NCBI RefSeq assembly: GCF_027474525.2
Contig: NZ_CP114882.2
Location: forward strand, 868,001-932,000
Reading direction: 5' to 3'
Origin: Flavobacterium lacustre
Lineage (GTDB): Bacteria > Bacteroidota > Bacteroidia > Flavobacteriales > Flavobacteriaceae
Length of the DNA stretch: 64,000 nt
A model generated the notes under the pieces. It worked only from the letters and a program-made list of their open reading frames with translations, did not search any database and had not been told where the DNA came from. Position numbers and translations under genes: made by a program. How positions within the stretch are numbered: position 1 is the first letter of the stretch; each line of letters starts with the position of its first letter. Shown piece after piece: positions 62,931 to 64,000 of the stretch.

Positions 62931-63162
62931 TATAAAACAACGATTTATATGTATAAGACAACAACTTATATGTATAACACCTACCTAAGCGGGGTGTAAA
63001 ACAACAATCTATTTGTATAAGACAACAACTTATATGTATAACACCTCACTAGGTGTGGTATAAAACAACAATCTATTTGTATAAGACAACAACGTATATG
63101 TATAACACCTCCCTAAGTGGGGTATAAAACAACTATTTATATGTATAAGACAACAATTAGGG
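62930..63162. repeat. Nested tandem array: 64-bp unit, 21-bp subunit
   Basis: The 64-bp unit begins at 62930, 62994, 63058 and (partial) 63122, about 3.6 copies. Each unit has three subunits of 21, 21 and 22 bp starting GTATAA: two of the type GTATAARACAACAA and a third GTATAACACC that ends in a small dyad. That dyad changes in sequence but can pair in each copy (CCC-TAAGT-GGG in the third, CACCTCACTAGGTG in the second). There is no ORF of note. Confidence 0.85.
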
Positions 63163-63288
63163 ACTATTGAGAATAATACCATCTCTACCCTTTATAGCAC
63201 GCTATTAGGTCTTTTTAATTGCGCTGCAAATAATCAGCATCATAATTCCAATTAGAGCTCACTAATGACTTTTGGGATAACCAATAAT

Positions 63289-63327
63289 AAAAAAACGCCT
63301 TACAAGTACTTGTAAGGCGTTTTTTTG
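63289..63327. terminator. Terminator of the atpD-atpC operon
   Basis: AAACGCCTTACAAG-TA-CTTGTAAGGCGTTT is a perfect palindrome with A and T runs on each side, 18 bp beyond the atpC stop codon on the minus strand. It could also end transcripts coming from the left. Confidence 0.9.
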
Positions 63328-63344
63328 AAGTATTAGAAACTCTT

Positions 63345-63626
63345 TTAGTCAGCTAAAAGAATTATTTTATTGTCTTTCATTTCGATTGTTCCTGAATCAA
63401 CACTTAATGTATAAAGTTGATCATTTACTTTCGTGAACTTCTCCACTGTTTCTTTTGAGATATTAAAACTAGGTGCTGCAATTTTTACAGTTCCTTTTTT
63501 TAGCAATGAAACAATTGGTGCGTGATTATTTAAAATCTGAAACTCTCCATCAACACCCGGAAGTGATAATGAAGTTATTTCTCCTGAAAATAATTTTGCT
63601 TCTGGTGATACTATTTCTAATAACAT
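63345..63626 (-). CDS. atpC: ATP synthase subunit epsilon
   Basis: Epsilon subunit of F1, 93 residues, which is normal for Bacteroidetes (only the N-terminal beta-sandwich, no long C-terminal helices). LLEIVSPEAKLFSGEITSLS and PGVDGEFQILNNHAPIVSLL are typical. The frame is open to 63662, but MLLEIVSP at 63626 is the real start. It follows atpD on the same strand; the other atp genes are elsewhere, as usual in Bacteroidetes. Confidence 0.95.
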   Translation of the reverse strand: MLLEIVSPEAKLFSGEITSLSLPGVDGEFQILNNHAPIVSLLKKGTVKIAAPSFNISKETVEKFTKVNDQLYTLSVDSGTIEMKDNKIILLAD

Positions 63627-63627
63627 A

Positions 63628-63695
63628 GTTATGAGTTTTGAATTATACGTATGCGTTTTCAAAATTTATGAAAACGCATAACGCATAACTTATAA
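63628..63695. repeat. 7-bp-phased spacer with 12-bp hairpin between atpD and atpC
   Basis: Words GTTATGA, GTTTTGA, ATTATAC and GTATGCG start every 7 bp from 63628; CGCATAA twice and CTTATAA follow at 63675-63695. Arms TATGCGTTTTCA (63650-63661) and TGAAAACGCATA (63669-63680) are perfectly complementary with a 7-nt loop. Confidence 0.75.
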
Positions 63696-63698
63696 TTT

Positions 63699-64000
<302 letters not shown>

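Noticed and set aside
62769..62999. 76-codon frame overlapping the DoxX-like gene end and the tandem array
   Set aside because: It runs through a terminator hairpin and a repeat and has no family resemblance.
62930..63162. CRISPR array
   Set aside because: Subunits are adjacent 21-22-bp repeats with no unique spacers and no cas genes nearby.

Overview
This AT-rich window reads as chromosome of a member of the Flavobacteriia, most likely Flavobacterium or a close relative. The evidence is a giant surface protein with a type IX secretion (T9SS) C-terminal sorting domain, a complete Bat (Bacteroides aerotolerance) operon, a SusC-like carboxypeptidase-regulatory domain on a TonB receptor, an SDR-type L-threonine dehydrogenase of the kind known from Flavobacterium, an isolated atpD-atpC pair, and promoter boxes of the Bacteroidetes type (TTG/TTTG, then about 17-21 nt, then TAnnTTTG). 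No rRNA, tRNA, CRISPR array, prophage or insertion sequence was seen.

Layout: 1-12.5 kb holds mostly housekeeping genes: the 5' part of serS, a DUF4375 protein, small envelope and transport genes, yicC-gmk-nadD, a LysR regulator divergent from a DJ-1/PfpI protein and a YqhD-like alcohol dehydrogenase, gpsA and pheS. 12.6-22.4 kb holds cvpA facing the Bat operon, which is transcribed on the minus strand in the order moxR, DUF58, a membrane protein, batA, batB, batC, batD, batE. 22.5-28.7 kb carries an aldo/keto reductase, an SDR, an AlbA-type protein, a MepB-family protein, a metallophosphoesterase, a barrel protein and an exported SAM hydroxide adenosyltransferase homologue. 29-42 kb holds a TonB receptor, an ALDH7 dehydrogenase, an exported nuclease/phosphatase-fold protein, an LD-carboxypeptidase, yraN, an ACT-like protein, mfd with a lipoprotein gene, and threonine dehydrogenase. 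42.4-51.6 kb holds a GH63-like glucosidase and a 2141-residue adhesin with nine nearly identical 240-bp repeats. 52-57.3 kb holds recX and a biotin operon (bioF, a DUF2007 gene, bioD, bioA, a beta-ketoacyl synthase). 57.6-62.8 kb is an envelope cluster: an exported unknown, two barrel proteins, a vanadium-haloperoxidase-type lipoprotein and a DoxX/RclC-like membrane protein. The right edge is atpC and the 3' part of atpD.

The most unusual content is in the spacers. At least eight short intergenic spacers are built of degenerate tandem 7-mers whose word differs from spacer to spacer; three of them also carry an inverted copy. There are also two larger palindromic or structured elements (578-716 and 33387-33532), a nested 64/21-bp tandem array (62930-63162), a 21-bp-phased pair of direct repeats upstream of the adhesin, and a textbook LysR-type dyad between the LysR gene and its divergent neighbour. 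All functions are inferred from sequence alone; resemblance to elements in other genomes is from memory and was not searched.
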